The notes: a model not told the origin generated them from the sequence alone. DNA of 64,000 nt from MGML01 sp034416335 (GCA_034416335.1 DAOULV010000013.1:1-64000), one strand, 5' to 3'; positions 45,119 to 54,122 are shown, counted from the first letter of the stretch. Program-made: numbers and translations.

Positions 45119-45610
45119 TCACTGCCGCAGCAGGTTATCCACATGTGACTCGCTCAGGTGGCACAGCGCCACTGCCAGAGCGTCGGCGGCGTCGTTCGGT
45201 TCGGGCACGCAGTCGAGGTTAAGCTGAAGTCTCACCATTTCCTGCACCTGCTCCTTGGAACTTGCTCCGTAACTCGTCACACGCTGCTTGATATGGGCAG
45301 GAGCATATTCGTACGACGGTATTCCCCGATTTGCCGCCGAAAGTATCGCGACCGCCTGCGCCCGGCCTATAGCGAGAGCCGTCCTGGCGTTTTTAGCGAC
45401 GAACGGTTCTTCTACCGCGATAACGTCGGGGGAGGAAGCAGCGATTATCTCAGACAGTTTATTATAAATGAAACTCAAACGCTCCCCGATGGGGGAGCGC
45501 GCCGGTGGTTTTATCACACCGCAATCGATATAAACCGGTTCGCCATTGCTGCTCTCGATAACTCCGTATCCCATGGCGACGGTTCCCGGGTCGATACCTA
45601 ATATTCTCAT
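45119..45610 (-). CDS. ruvC: Holliday junction resolvase RuvC
   Basis: 163 aa from the ATG at 45610 (AAAGGAG before it), the standard RuvC length. Catalytic acidic residues: Asp7 in GIDPGTVAMGYG, Glu in VIAVEEPFVAKNARTA, and the DxxD pair in NDAADALAVALCH. It cleaves four-way junctions. A longer frame upstream overlaps yebC and is not used. ruvA follows 13 bases after its stop. Confidence 0.95.
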   Translation of the reverse strand: MRILGIDPGTVAMGYGVIESSNGEPVYIDCGVIKPPARSPIGERLSFIYNKLSEIIAASSPDVIAVEEPFVAKNARTALAIGRAQAVAILSAANRGIPSYEYAPAHIKQRVTSYGASSKEQVQEMVRLQLNLDCVPEPNDAADALAVALCHLSESHVDNLLRQ

Positions 45611-45641
45611 AATCTCCTTTATTTTACGGTTGAACGATCCG

Positions 45642-46391
45642 CTATACTTCGAACTTTTCCAGCACATCGTCGGTAAAATTAACGTTGCTGGATACGAGCT
45701 GGACTTCATCCAGTTCCTCCAGCTTGTGCAACAGTCTCAGGTTCTGCAGGGCCGGTTTTTCTTCAAGGTCAAGGGTTGTCTGAGGAATCATGGATACTTC
45801 GGACGAGTCTATGGGAATCCCGTCTTCCTCCAGTTTTTCCCTGACCGCCATAAAATCTTCGGGCATTGTGTAGATTTCTATATAGTCTCCTTCTATCTTA
45901 ACGTCCTCAGCTCCGGCATCTATCGCCTGGAGGGCAAGTTCTTCCGGGTCGTTCTCACCGGCTGTTAATACAATCAGTCCCTTGGACTCGAAAAGCCAGG
46001 CGACACAGCCGCTTTCGCCAAGGTTTCCGCCGTTGCGGGAAAACAGGTTACGTACATCCTGGACGGTCCGGTTCCGGTTATCGCTCAGCGCCTGTACCAG
46101 TATGGCGGCTCCGCTGGGTCCGTAACCTTCGAGGACCATTTCCGTGAGTGCAGCCCCATCTGTTTCTCCGCTGCCCCGTTTGATAGCCCGCTCGATATTA
46201 TCGAGCGGCATGTTGCTGTCACGGGCTTTCTGAACGGCAAGGCGGAGACGGAAGTTGGTATCCGGACTGGCCCCCCCCTGTCTTACCGCGACAATTATTT
46301 CACGGGTGAGTTTGGTAAAGAGCTGCCCTCTCCTGGCGTCGGCAACTCCCTTCTGGTGTTTGATTGAAGCCCATTTAGAATGCCCTGACAT
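45642..46391 (-). CDS. YebC/PmpR-family protein
   Basis: 249 aa. Starts MSGHSKWASIKHQKGVADA and includes FTKLTREIIVAVRQGG, both strongly conserved. The family was annotated as transcriptional regulators, and recent work links some members to relief of ribosome stalling at proline stretches; which applies here is unknown. It sits first in yebC-ruvC-ruvA, a common bacterial arrangement. Confidence 0.93.
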   Translation of the reverse strand: MSGHSKWASIKHQKGVADARRGQLFTKLTREIIVAVRQGGASPDTNFRLRLAVQKARDSNMPLDNIERAIKRGSGETDGAALTEMVLEGYGPSGAAILVQALSDNRNRTVQDVRNLFSRNGGNLGESGCVAWLFESKGLIVLTAGENDPEELALQAIDAGAEDVKIEGDYIEIYTMPEDFMAVREKLEEDGIPIDSSEVSMIPQTTLDLEEKPALQNLRLLHKLEELDEVQLVSSNVNFTDDVLEKFEV

Positions 46392-46484
46392 AGTCGATTC
46401 TCCTCTGCCAGACAGTAGATATATTGGTTAATTTTAGCATTTATGGGTTTGGCGGTAAAGAGGTGACAGGTTGATATATCCGTA

Positions 46485-46525
46485 TAGATTGCCACGTTCC
46501 AACTGTACCGGAACTGGCAATGCCC
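46485..46525. repeat. Diverged extragenic palindromic unit
   Basis: AGATTGCCACGTTCCAACTG followed by ACCGGAACTGGCAATG pairs with itself. It is a degenerate member of the ATTGC/GCAAT family at 10796. The rest of the 270-base gap shows only the promoter at 46614. Confidence 0.5.
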
Positions 46526-46613
46526 CGCCCTCGCTAACGGCGGACAAGCAGGTGTGGCAACAAATATGATTGAGTAAAATATTATGAGATGATACTTAAT
46601 CGGTACGATGGAA

Positions 46614-46642
46614 TTGACATACCGCCTTTCTGCGATTAAAAT
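46614..46642 (+). promoter_or_regulatory. Promoter of the GlmU-like gene
   Basis: Perfect TTGACA at 46614-46619, a 17-base spacer and TAAAAT at 46637-46642; start near 46649, 17 bases before the ATG. Confidence 0.75.
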
Positions 46643-46665
46643 CAGCCCAAGCGGAGGTTCAGGAT

Positions 46666-47889
46666 ATGGCAGTAAGTGCAGTGATAATTGCAGCCGGTGA
46701 AGGGAAGCGGATGCGGCCGCTTACTCATAACATGCCGAAGGTTATGCTGCCTGTCGCCGGTAAACCCATTCTCCAGCACCTTCTTGAAGAGATGAAAAAA
46801 GCCGGTATCGGTGAATATGTATTCGTGACCGGCTACTGCGAGGATAAGGTACGCGAACATTTCGGAGCGGGCGAGAAGTGGGGGGTGAAAATAGAGTATA
46901 TTACTCAGACCGAACCGGCAGGTACCGCCGATGCCGTCAGAGTAGCTGAGAAAAAGGCCAGCGGGAATTTCCTGATGGCTAACGGCGATATTATTATCGA
47001 TTCTGCCGACATTAAAGCCCTTGCCGGAAGTCCGGATAATGCGATGAGCCTTTACGAGGTTGATAACCCCGAGGGACTGGGGACAGTTGAAATCGAAGGG
47101 GATTCGGTTAAACGTATCCACGAGAAAGTGGAGAATCCGCCTTCCAGGCTGGCTAACGCGGGGCTATATTTTTTCACGCAGGACATTTTCAGGGCGATAT
47201 CACAGACTCCTCTGTCACCGAGGAGTGAATACGAACTGACAGATTCGGTTCAGTGGCTGGTCGACAATAATATAAAGGTAGCTTACCAAAAGCTGGACAG
47301 ATGGCTGGATACAAGCTATCCCTGGGATTTATTGGAGGCTAATGAATACCTCCTGGCAGGTCTTCAGTCCAATATTCAGGGCGAGATTGAAGAACATGCG
47401 GTCCTCAAAGGCGCGGTAAGTGTCGGGAAGGGCAGTGTTATCAGGTCGGGCTCGTATATCACCGGCCCTGTCGTAATCGGTGAAAGCTGCGTTATCGGTC
47501 CGAACTGCTATATCCGTCCTAGTACGATGATAGGGAACGGCTGCCACATAGGGGCCGCGGTGGAAGTAAAGAACTCCATAATAATGAATGGAAGTAAAGT
47601 CCCGCACCTTAACTACGTAGGAGACAGTGTAATCGGTGAAGACTGCAACCTCGGAGCAGGAACGAAGATAGCTAATCTCAAGCTGAATAATCAGAATATT
47701 TCTGTTGATGGGATTGATACCGGACGGCGTAAACTGGGTGCGATTATAGGCGACAACGTGGAAACGGGAATCAACTCATCTATCAACGTGGGCACGATAA
47801 TAGGCAGCGGTACGCGTATCGGTCCCGGGGCTCTTGTCAGCGGGAATGTTCCTGCAAAATCAAGGGTATTCCTGCGAAAAAGCAATTGA
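46666..47889 (+). CDS. Bifunctional sugar-1-phosphate nucleotidylyltransferase / acetyltransferase (archaeal-type GlmU-like)
   Basis: 407 aa. The nucleotidyltransferase domain (about 1-230) has the signature AAGEGKRMRPLTHNMPK and the metal-binding NGDIII. The C-terminal half (about 240-407) is a left-handed beta helix with hexapeptide repeats (VVIGESCVIGPNCYI and similar) and the loop HLNYVGDS. It resembles archaeal ST0452-type enzymes making UDP-GlcNAc or dTDP-sugars rather than the 455-aa bacterial GlmU. The exact sugar cannot be told. Monocistronic by context. Confidence 0.85.
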   Translation: MAVSAVIIAAGEGKRMRPLTHNMPKVMLPVAGKPILQHLLEEMKKAGIGEYVFVTGYCEDKVREHFGAGEKWGVKIEYITQTEPAGTADAVRVAEKKASGNFLMANGDIIIDSADIKALAGSPDNAMSLYEVDNPEGLGTVEIEGDSVKRIHEKVENPPSRLANAGLYFFTQDIFRAISQTPLSPRSEYELTDSVQWLVDNNIKVAYQKLDRWLDTSYPWDLLEANEYLLAGLQSNIQGEIEEHAVLKGAVSVGKGSVIRSGSYITGPVVIGESCVIGPNCYIRPSTMIGNGCHIGAAVEVKNSIIMNGSKVPHLNYVGDSVIGEDCNLGAGTKIANLKLNNQNISVDGIDTGRRKLGAIIGDNVETGINSSINVGTIIGSGTRIGPGALVSGNVPAKSRVFLRKSN

Positions 47890-47991
47890 TTATTTTTACG
47901 CTTTCCAGTTAGATGTAGAGATATACCGGTGAATTATTACCAACCTGCATTTTTCACAAGATAGAAGGTATTGTCCAATTTTGATTATGAT

Positions 47992-48194
47992 TCTCGGTTC
48001 ACCCCCTTAATCCCCCTCAAACAGTTGCCGTATTCAGCAGGAATATTCCGATTGTTTGAGGGGGAAAGAGTTTGAGAGAGGGGCTTCGCCCCTCTCTCTT
48101 ATTTACTACCCCTTTCCGGCCAGAAAAGTCTTCCGTTCACCGTAGATGGTTCTGGTCGGAAAGGGGGCAGGGGGTAAGGTGAATATAAACAACC
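47992..48194 (-). repeat. 200-bp structured repeat, copy 2 (inverted relative to copy 1)
   Basis: Same three hairpins as 32703-32903 in the opposite orientation, read here as CCCCCTCAAACAG/TTGTTTGAGGGGG, GAGAGAGGGG/CCCCTCTCTC and CCCCTTTCCGGCC/GGTCGGAAAGGGG. It occupies the first part of the 600-base gap before the Wood-Ljungdahl operon. 48195-48370 shows no gene. Confidence 0.8.
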
Positions 48195-48377
48195 AGATAC
48201 AAATAGAAACGTATAAAAAACAGGTTGACAGCACGCTTTTTTACGTGTTAAACATAGTAGCTCATTGTCAATCATATTACTCGACCTCCGTGCCTTAAGT
48301 GACATATTCGCGCTCGATATGCGCGTTAAACGCTGAATATAAAAAAGAAAAACAGTAAGGAATTTCCACCGAAATAT

Positions 48378-48406
48378 TTGACTTCTCCTTAACTGTAAGA
48401 TATACT
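48378..48406 (+). promoter_or_regulatory. Promoter of the Wood-Ljungdahl operon
   Basis: TTGACT at 48378-48383, a 17-base spacer and TATACT at 48401-48406. Predicted start near 48413, leaving a ~78-base leader before cooC. Confidence 0.7.
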
Positions 48407-48410
48407 AGTC

Positions 48411-48490
48411 AGGGTACGCAGAGGTCAGGTTCACAAGCTGAGTTTCGCACCCTTGTAGTCTCAGCTTTTATTATGTCTGATAGGTAGTAG
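48411..48490 (+). promoter_or_regulatory. Structured leader of the Wood-Ljungdahl operon
   Basis: A hairpin AAGCTGAG/CTCAGCTT (48436-48471 region) is followed by only a short T stretch. AGGGT near 48410 can pair with ACCCT inside the hairpin loop, which would give a pseudoknot or a competing fold. This could be an RNA regulatory element, but it matches no riboswitch class I recognise. Confidence 0.35.
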
Positions 48491-49279
48491 ATGAAGATTG
48501 CCATTAGCGGAAAAGGTGGAGTAGGCAAAACTTTACTAACTTCTCTTCTAGCAAAAATATTCGCTCAGTCCGGATATTCAGTTATCGCTATTGATGCCGA
48601 CCCCGATGCCAATCTGGCGGCTACTCTCGGGTTTCCAGACCCGGATAAAATAACTCCCATTTCGGAGATGTCCGACCTTATCGAAGAAAGGACCGGAGCA
48701 CGTCCCGGACAATCGGCTCCTTATTTCAAACTCAATCCCAAAGTTGACGATATCCCGGATAAGTTCGCCATGAAGATGGACGGCATCAGGCTGATGCTGA
48801 TGGGCAGGGTCAAGAGAGGCGGCGCCGGATGTTACTGTCCCGAAAGCGCTTTGTTGCAGACACTGATGAGTCACCTTCTTCTTGCCAGAAACGAAGTGGT
48901 GATTATGGATATGGAAGCCGGGATAGAGCACCTGGGAAGAGGAACGGCAAAGGCGGTAGACAAGCTGATTATCGTAGTCGAACCCGGAAGGCGTAGTATC
49001 GAAACTGCAAAAAGTATTAAAGAGCTTGCCTCCGAGATAGGACTTGAAAACCTCGGGGTTGTAGGAAACAAGGTAAGAAATGAGTCGGACAGGGATTTTC
49101 TTATATCGAACCTGTCCGATTTCGATTTTCTGGGGTTTATTCCGTACGACCAGGCGGTAATTGAAGCCGACCATGCCGGTCAGTCTCCGATGGAGTCGAG
49201 CGAGCAGATAAGAGACGCTGTATCGGACATTTATCAAAAGCTGCTTTCCAGTGTGGGTAAAACAACGGAAAAAGTATAA
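48491..49279 (+). CDS. cooC: CO dehydrogenase nickel-insertion ATPase CooC (first copy)
   Basis: 262 aa MinD-type ATPase. The deviant Walker A is GKGGVGKT at residues 7-14, the signature ADPDANLAATLG follows, and a CxC pair (Cys114, Cys116 in GAGCYCPES) matches the nickel-binding motif of CooC dimers. It matures the C-cluster of CODH using ATP. It is the first gene of the operon after the promoter. A second, shorter relative is encoded at 51184. Its ribosome binding site (AGGTAG) is modest. Confidence 0.92.
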   Translation: MKIAISGKGGVGKTLLTSLLAKIFAQSGYSVIAIDADPDANLAATLGFPDPDKITPISEMSDLIEERTGARPGQSAPYFKLNPKVDDIPDKFAMKMDGIRLMLMGRVKRGGAGCYCPESALLQTLMSHLLLARNEVVIMDMEAGIEHLGRGTAKAVDKLIIVVEPGRRSIETAKSIKELASEIGLENLGVVGNKVRNESDRDFLISNLSDFDFLGFIPYDQAVIEADHAGQSPMESSEQIRDAVSDIYQKLLSSVGKTTEKV

Positions 49280-49293
49280 AAAAGGAATAACGG

Positions 49294-49309
49294 GGCAGTA
49301 TATACTGCC
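49294..49309 (+). other. Perfect 16-bp palindrome between cooC and fhs
   Basis: GGCAGTATATACTGCC in the 100-base cooC-fhs spacer. As RNA it would make only a tight hairpin; as DNA it could be an operator. No T-run follows directly. Confidence 0.4.
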
Positions 49310-49379
49310 TCTTCTGATTACCTGTTAGCAGGCATAACGGGAATCTTAAATAGAATGCAATAATTTATAAGGAGGCTTT

Positions 49380-51143
49380 ATGGCTTACGATGCTGTGAAA
49401 ATGCAGGACTGGGAGATATCCGAAGCAGCCGAGGCGAATATGCCGACATCGGATGAATGGCGGGTAACACTGGGCCTGGAAAAAGATGAAATTCTTCCGT
49501 ACGGGAGAATAGCAAAACTGGACTTTTTGAAAATCATCGATCGTCTGAAGGACAAACCCGACGGCAAATATATCGAAGTGACTGCTATCACTCCTACACC
49601 CCTCGGTGAAGGAAAAAGTACCACTTCCTGCGGCTTGATGGAAGGTATGGGAAAGCGTGGACTGAACGTGGGCGGTGCCCTGCGCCAGCCTTCGGGCGGA
49701 CCTACCATGAACATCAAGGGCACGGCGGCAGGCGGCGGTAATTCGCTGCTGATACCGATGACCGAGTTCTCGATGGGGTTGACCGGAGACATCAACGATA
49801 TTATGAACGCGCATAACCTTGCCATGGTCGCACTGACGGCAAGAATGCAGCACGAGAGAAATTATGATGACGAGCGCCTGCAGAAGCTGACAAGGATGGG
49901 GCGTCTGGACGTCGATCCTACCAGGGTAGAGATGGGCTGGATTATCGATTTCTGCGCCCAGAGCCTGCGAAACATCATTATTGGCCTGGGCGGACGTATG
50001 GACGGTTTTACGATGCAGTCCAAGTTTGGAATTGCGGTAAGCTCGGAACTGATGGCAATGCTGGCGATTGTTACCGACCTTGCCGATCTCAGGGAGAGAA
50101 TGGATAAGATTACACTTGCCTACGACAAGAAGGGTAATCCTGTGACCACCGGAGACCTTGAGGTAGGCGGCGCAATGACGGCCTGGATGCGTAATACCAT
50201 TAATCCGACTCTGATGTGTACCGCCGAATACCAGCCCTGTCTGGTACACGCCGGACCTTTTGCGAATATCGCTGTGGGACAGTCATCGATTATTGCCGAC
50301 CGGATCGGCCTGAAAATGTTCGATTACCATATAACAGAAAGCGGTTTTGCGGCGGATATCGGCTTCGAGAAATTCTGGAACGTGAAGTGCCGCTACAGCG
50401 GGCTGAAACCTCACGTCTCGGTCCTCACCACCACGGTTCGCGCTCTTAAGATGCACGGCGGTGGACCCAGGGTCGTTGCCGGACTGAAACTCCCCGAGGA
50501 ATACACCAAGGAGAATGTCGGTCTGGTCGAAGCCGGACTTGAAAATATGCAGCATCTCATCGGCGTAATCAGGAAATCGGGTATCAACCCGGTGGTCTGT
50601 ATCAACAAGTTCCACACCGATACGCCCGCCGAAGTAGCAATAATCAAAAAAGCTGCGGAAGCAGCCGGAGCCAGGGTTGCCGAGAGCAGCCACTGGGCTG
50701 ACGGCGGCGACGGAGCACTGGAACTAGCCGACGCAGTCAAGGAAGCCTGTGAAGAGGAGAACGAATTCAGATTCCTCTATCCCAACGAGATGAAACTGAG
50801 AGACCGCGTCAATATGATTGCCAGGGAAGTGTACGGAGCCGACGGAGCATCGTGGACACCCGAAGCCGAAGCGAAAGCAAAGAAATTCGAAGCAGACCCG
50901 CAGTATGACGAGTACGCGACGATGATGGTCAAGACCCATCTCAGTCTTTCGCACGACCCGGCTCTCAAGGGTGTGCCCAAGGGATGGACTCTGCCGGTAC
51001 GAGACGTCCTGATTTATTCGGGCGCCAAATTCCTGTGCCCGGTTGCCGGTACTATTACACTCATGCCGGGAACCAGTTCCGACCCCGCTCTGAGAAGAGT
51101 GGATGTCGATGTTAAAACAGGAAAAGTACAGGGATTATTCTAA
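49380..51143 (+). CDS. fhs: Formate-tetrahydrofolate ligase
   Basis: 587 aa, somewhat longer than the ~557 aa of Moorella Fhs. The ATP-binding loop is TPLGEGKST at 73-81. The conserved EFSMGLTGDINDI and the C-terminal MPGTSSDPALRRVDVD are present. It activates formate as 10-formyl-THF, the only ATP-consuming step of the methyl branch. AAGGAGG lies 5 bases before the ATG. The following genes are tightly spaced, consistent with one operon. Confidence 0.96.
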   Translation: MAYDAVKMQDWEISEAAEANMPTSDEWRVTLGLEKDEILPYGRIAKLDFLKIIDRLKDKPDGKYIEVTAITPTPLGEGKSTTSCGLMEGMGKRGLNVGGALRQPSGGPTMNIKGTAAGGGNSLLIPMTEFSMGLTGDINDIMNAHNLAMVALTARMQHERNYDDERLQKLTRMGRLDVDPTRVEMGWIIDFCAQSLRNIIIGLGGRMDGFTMQSKFGIAVSSELMAMLAIVTDLADLRERMDKITLAYDKKGNPVTTGDLEVGGAMTAWMRNTINPTLMCTAEYQPCLVHAGPFANIAVGQSSIIADRIGLKMFDYHITESGFAADIGFEKFWNVKCRYSGLKPHVSVLTTTVRALKMHGGGPRVVAGLKLPEEYTKENVGLVEAGLENMQHLIGVIRKSGINPVVCINKFHTDTPAEVAIIKKAAEAAGARVAESSHWADGGDGALELADAVKEACEEENEFRFLYPNEMKLRDRVNMIAREVYGADGASWTPEAEAKAKKFEADPQYDEYATMMVKTHLSLSHDPALKGVPKGWTLPVRDVLIYSGAKFLCPVAGTITLMPGTSSDPALRRVDVDVKTGKVQGLF

Positions 51144-51183
51144 TCAAGGTATCTACCTATATATATAGTTGGAGGATTAGTAA

Positions 51184-51957
51184 TTGACTTTTTCAATCGC
51201 TGTCGCCGGTAAAGGCGGCACCGGTAAGACTTCGCTGTCGAGTCTTATAATACGCTACCTGGAGAAACAGGAGTCGGGGCCGATTCTGGCTATCGACGCC
51301 GATCCCAATGCAAACCTGGCGGACAGCCTGGGGCTTAAAGTTGACATAACTATAGGATCGATTATCGCTTCGTTCAACGGCGACAAGATAAACATTCCGC
51401 CCGGAATGACCAAGGAAGCATTCCTTGAAATAAAACTGAACGGAGCAATTACCGAGAGTAAGGGACTCGACCTGATAACGATGGGCAGGGGTGAAGGCCC
51501 CGAGTGTTACTGTTATCCGAACGCACTGCTGAGGAAGTTTGCGGACGAACTGTCCGGAAATTACTCGTACGTGGTAATGGACAACGAAGCGGGAATGGAA
51601 CACATGAGTCGGAGAACCACCCAGAATATTGACGCGTTACTGATTGTTTCGGACCATTCGGTTAAAGGCGTCCGTACCGTTGCCCGGATTATGGATCTGG
51701 CAGAGGAACTGAAGCTGGTTGTCGGCAGACAGATAGTGATTATCAACTCGGTACAGGGTGAACTGGCTCCGATGGTTAAAGATGAACTCGCATCGTTTGG
51801 TATCGATTCACCCGTGATCATTCCCTACGATGAAGAGATATACAAATATGACCTCGAAGCCAGACCTCTTATCGAACTGCCGGACGACTCGAAAGCGGTA
51901 ACAGCCATAAATGATTTAATGAACGAAATTTTTTCCGCAGGTAAGGTCGGAGTCTAA
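51184..51957 (+). CDS. Second CooC/AcsF-type nickel-insertion ATPase
   Basis: 257 aa with a TTG start at 51184 (GGAGGATTAG upstream). It has Walker A GKGGTGKT (residues 9-16), ADPNANLADSLG and the CxC pair Cys108-Cys110 in GPECYC. It is close to the first CooC but clearly diverged. One possibility is that one copy serves CODH (CooC) and the other ACS or its dinickel site (AcsF). The assignment between the two is inference. Confidence 0.85.
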   Translation: MTFSIAVAGKGGTGKTSLSSLIIRYLEKQESGPILAIDADPNANLADSLGLKVDITIGSIIASFNGDKINIPPGMTKEAFLEIKLNGAITESKGLDLITMGRGEGPECYCYPNALLRKFADELSGNYSYVVMDNEAGMEHMSRRTTQNIDALLIVSDHSVKGVRTVARIMDLAEELKLVVGRQIVIINSVQGELAPMVKDELASFGIDSPVIIPYDEEIYKYDLEARPLIELPDDSKAVTAINDLMNEIFSAGKVGV

Positions 51958-51979
51958 ATAAACATAAGGAGACAGGCAC

Positions 51980-52867
51980 ATGACTGCAGAATTGATAAAA
52001 GGTGCTCAGGTAGCCAAGCAGATAAGGGAAGAACTGAAGCAGGAAATAGCCGAGCTTAAAGAAAAGCATAATGTAGTTCCCGGACTGGTAACGGTACTGG
52101 TGGGAGCCGATCCTGCCTCACAGGTATATGTAGGTGCCAAGGAAAAGACGTCTCAGGAACTTGGTATATACTCGGAGAGGTACGATATCCCGGAGGATAC
52201 GTCCCAGGAAGAGCTTATGAAGCTCATCGACAAGCTTAACAAAGACCCGAAGATAAACGGTATCCTGGTACAGCTTCCCCTGCCGAAACACCTCAATGAA
52301 GAAGAGGTCCTTTATGCTATCGACCCGAACAAGGATGTCGACGGCTTCCACCCGGTGAATGTAGGCAAACTGATGATAGGCGAGCCCAATTATCTTCCCT
52401 GTACGCCTGCCGGGATTCAGCAGCTCCTGATACGTTCCGGTACGCAGATAGAAGGAGCCGAGGTCGTGGTAGTTGGGAGAAGCAACATCGTTGGCAAACC
52501 TATCGCCAATATTCTGCTGCAGAAAGCTCCGGGTGCCAATGCAACCGTAACGGTCGTACACACTCGGACAAAGGATATGGCATTCCATACCAAGCGTGCC
52601 GATATTCTGATAGTAGCCGCCGGTGTGGCTAATTATATTACCGCCGATATGGTCAAGGAAGGCGCGGTGGTAATCGACGTCGGTGTTAACGAGATAGGAA
52701 AGACCGCGGAAGGCAAGAGAATCCTTGCCGGAGACGTCGATTTTGAAAATGTAAAAGAAAAAGTTAAAGCAATCACTCCGGTCCCTGGTGGCGTGGGACC
52801 AATGACCATAACGATGCTAATGATGAACACCGTTAAAGCCGCGAAACTGGCTGCCGGAATCGAATAG
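51980..52867 (+). CDS. folD: Bifunctional methylene-THF dehydrogenase / methenyl-THF cyclohydrolase
   Basis: 295 aa. The catalytic Lys is in YVGAKEKTSQELGI (around residue 56), conserved blocks are GILVQLPLP and DVDGFHPVNVG, and the cofactor loop is VVGRSNIVGKP. It converts formyl-derived methenyl-THF to methylene-THF, so no separate fchA is needed. Its cofactor (NADPH or NADH) cannot be decided. Shine-Dalgarno AAGGAGA. It links fhs to the methylene-THF reductase genes at the end of the window. Confidence 0.96.
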   Translation: MTAELIKGAQVAKQIREELKQEIAELKEKHNVVPGLVTVLVGADPASQVYVGAKEKTSQELGIYSERYDIPEDTSQEELMKLIDKLNKDPKINGILVQLPLPKHLNEEEVLYAIDPNKDVDGFHPVNVGKLMIGEPNYLPCTPAGIQQLLIRSGTQIEGAEVVVVGRSNIVGKPIANILLQKAPGANATVTVVHTRTKDMAFHTKRADILIVAAGVANYITADMVKEGAVVIDVGVNEIGKTAEGKRILAGDVDFENVKEKVKAITPVPGGVGPMTITMLMMNTVKAAKLAAGIE

Positions 52868-52883
52868 AAAGGAGGAGATTCTC

Positions 52884-53102
52884 ATGGATTATAAAGTCGA
52901 TAAAGTAAAGGCTCCGGGAAGAGATGAAGTCGAATTGCTGCAGGAGACCTATGAAGACGGTACCCCGGACGATAACGAACTGGGAAAATGGCGATACAAA
53001 CTGGGTACCAGAGATAACATGTTGAAATACCTTCAGACCGGCGAGAGGTACTGGTACAGCGAGGAATGGTACGGGAGTGAGAAAAGGAAGAACCCGGCGT
53101 AG
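52884..53102 (+). CDS. Small conserved-looking protein of the Wood-Ljungdahl operon, 72 aa, unknown
   Basis: ATG with GGAGGAG at good distance, 16 bases after folD and 48 bases before acsD, all co-directional. The protein is acidic in the middle (EDGTPDDNELGKW) and rich in Tyr/Trp near the end (TGERYWYSEEWYGSEKRKNPA). No Cys, so not an iron-sulfur protein. No family recognised. Its position inside the operon suggests a role with folD or the corrinoid protein, but this is only context. Confidence 0.7.
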   Translation: MDYKVDKVKAPGRDEVELLQETYEDGTPDDNELGKWRYKLGTRDNMLKYLQTGERYWYSEEWYGSEKRKNPA

Positions 53103-53150
53103 ACTCAAAATGAGCCTGGGAAATAGCAGGTTTCTTAAAGGGAGGTAACA

Positions 53151-54098
53151 ATGGCAGTAGAGATTCCTAAAACCTCATACAGTGGAAAAATAAAGTCGGT
53201 AACCCTTGGTAAAGGGGATAAAGCCGTTAACGTAGGCGGAGAGACTTCATACCCCTTTTACCTCTATGAAGGCGAAATGCCCAATATCCCCAGAATAGCG
53301 ATGGAGGTCTGGGACAGCCAGCCCGAAGACTGGGCTGAGGAAGCACTGAAGCCTTTCGAAGGTGTTACGGATGACCCTGTTGCCTGGGCAAAGAAATGTA
53401 TCGACGATTATGGCGCCGAAATGATTGCCCTGCAAATGATAAGTACCGATCCTAACGGTATGGACCAGTCCCCTGAAGAAGCCGCGGCGTTAATAAAGAA
53501 AGTATCGGACGCGATAGACGTACCCCTGATTGTCTGGGGTGTTGCCGATCACGATAAAGATACCGAAGTATTGAGGCAGGCGGCCGAACTTGTTCAGGAT
53601 AAAAGACTGATTATGGGACCCGTGGAGGAAGCGGACCACAAACGCATAGGTGCAGCCGCACTTGCTTACAATCATACCGTGATTTCCTCCAGCCCGATAG
53701 ACATTAATCTTGCCAAACAGTTGAATATACTCCTGGGGAACCTGGGAGTACCCGACACATCGATTATCGTCGATCCCACCGTCAGCGGTATTGGCTATGG
53801 TATCGAGTACTGCTATTCGGTCATGGAAAGAATGAGAATGGCGGGATTAACTCAGCAAGACGATAAACTTCAATACCCCATTATCTGTAATGTATCCAAA
53901 GAGGTATGGAAGACAAAAGAAGCAAAACAGCCGGAGTCCGAAGACCCGACCCTCGGCAACGCCGGGAAGCGGGGAATACTGATGGAAGCAATATCAGCTA
54001 CCGCACTTTTACTGGCGGGGGCTGATGTTCTTATCATGAGACATCCGGAAGCAATAAAACTGGTAAAGGAGATGATAACAGAGTTATCAGCCTCATAA
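53151..54098 (+). CDS. acsD: Corrinoid iron-sulfur protein small subunit (acetyl-CoA decarbonylase/synthase delta)
   Basis: 315 aa, usual size. A TIM-barrel protein that forms the CFeSP heterodimer with AcsC and helps hold the B12 cofactor during methyl transfer. Start MAVEIPKTSYSGKIKSVTLG and the central VPLIVWGVADHDKDTEVLR are typical, and the C-terminal LLLAGADVLIMRHPEAIKLV matches the family. GGAGG upstream. It lies just before cooS; acsC is separated from it by cooS and acsB. Confidence 0.93.
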   Translation: MAVEIPKTSYSGKIKSVTLGKGDKAVNVGGETSYPFYLYEGEMPNIPRIAMEVWDSQPEDWAEEALKPFEGVTDDPVAWAKKCIDDYGAEMIALQMISTDPNGMDQSPEEAAALIKKVSDAIDVPLIVWGVADHDKDTEVLRQAAELVQDKRLIMGPVEEADHKRIGAAALAYNHTVISSSPIDINLAKQLNILLGNLGVPDTSIIVDPTVSGIGYGIEYCYSVMERMRMAGLTQQDDKLQYPIICNVSKEVWKTKEAKQPESEDPTLGNAGKRGILMEAISATALLLAGADVLIMRHPEAIKLVKEMITELSAS

Positions 54099-54122
54099 TT
54101 ATACTATTGGGAGGTAAGTAGT

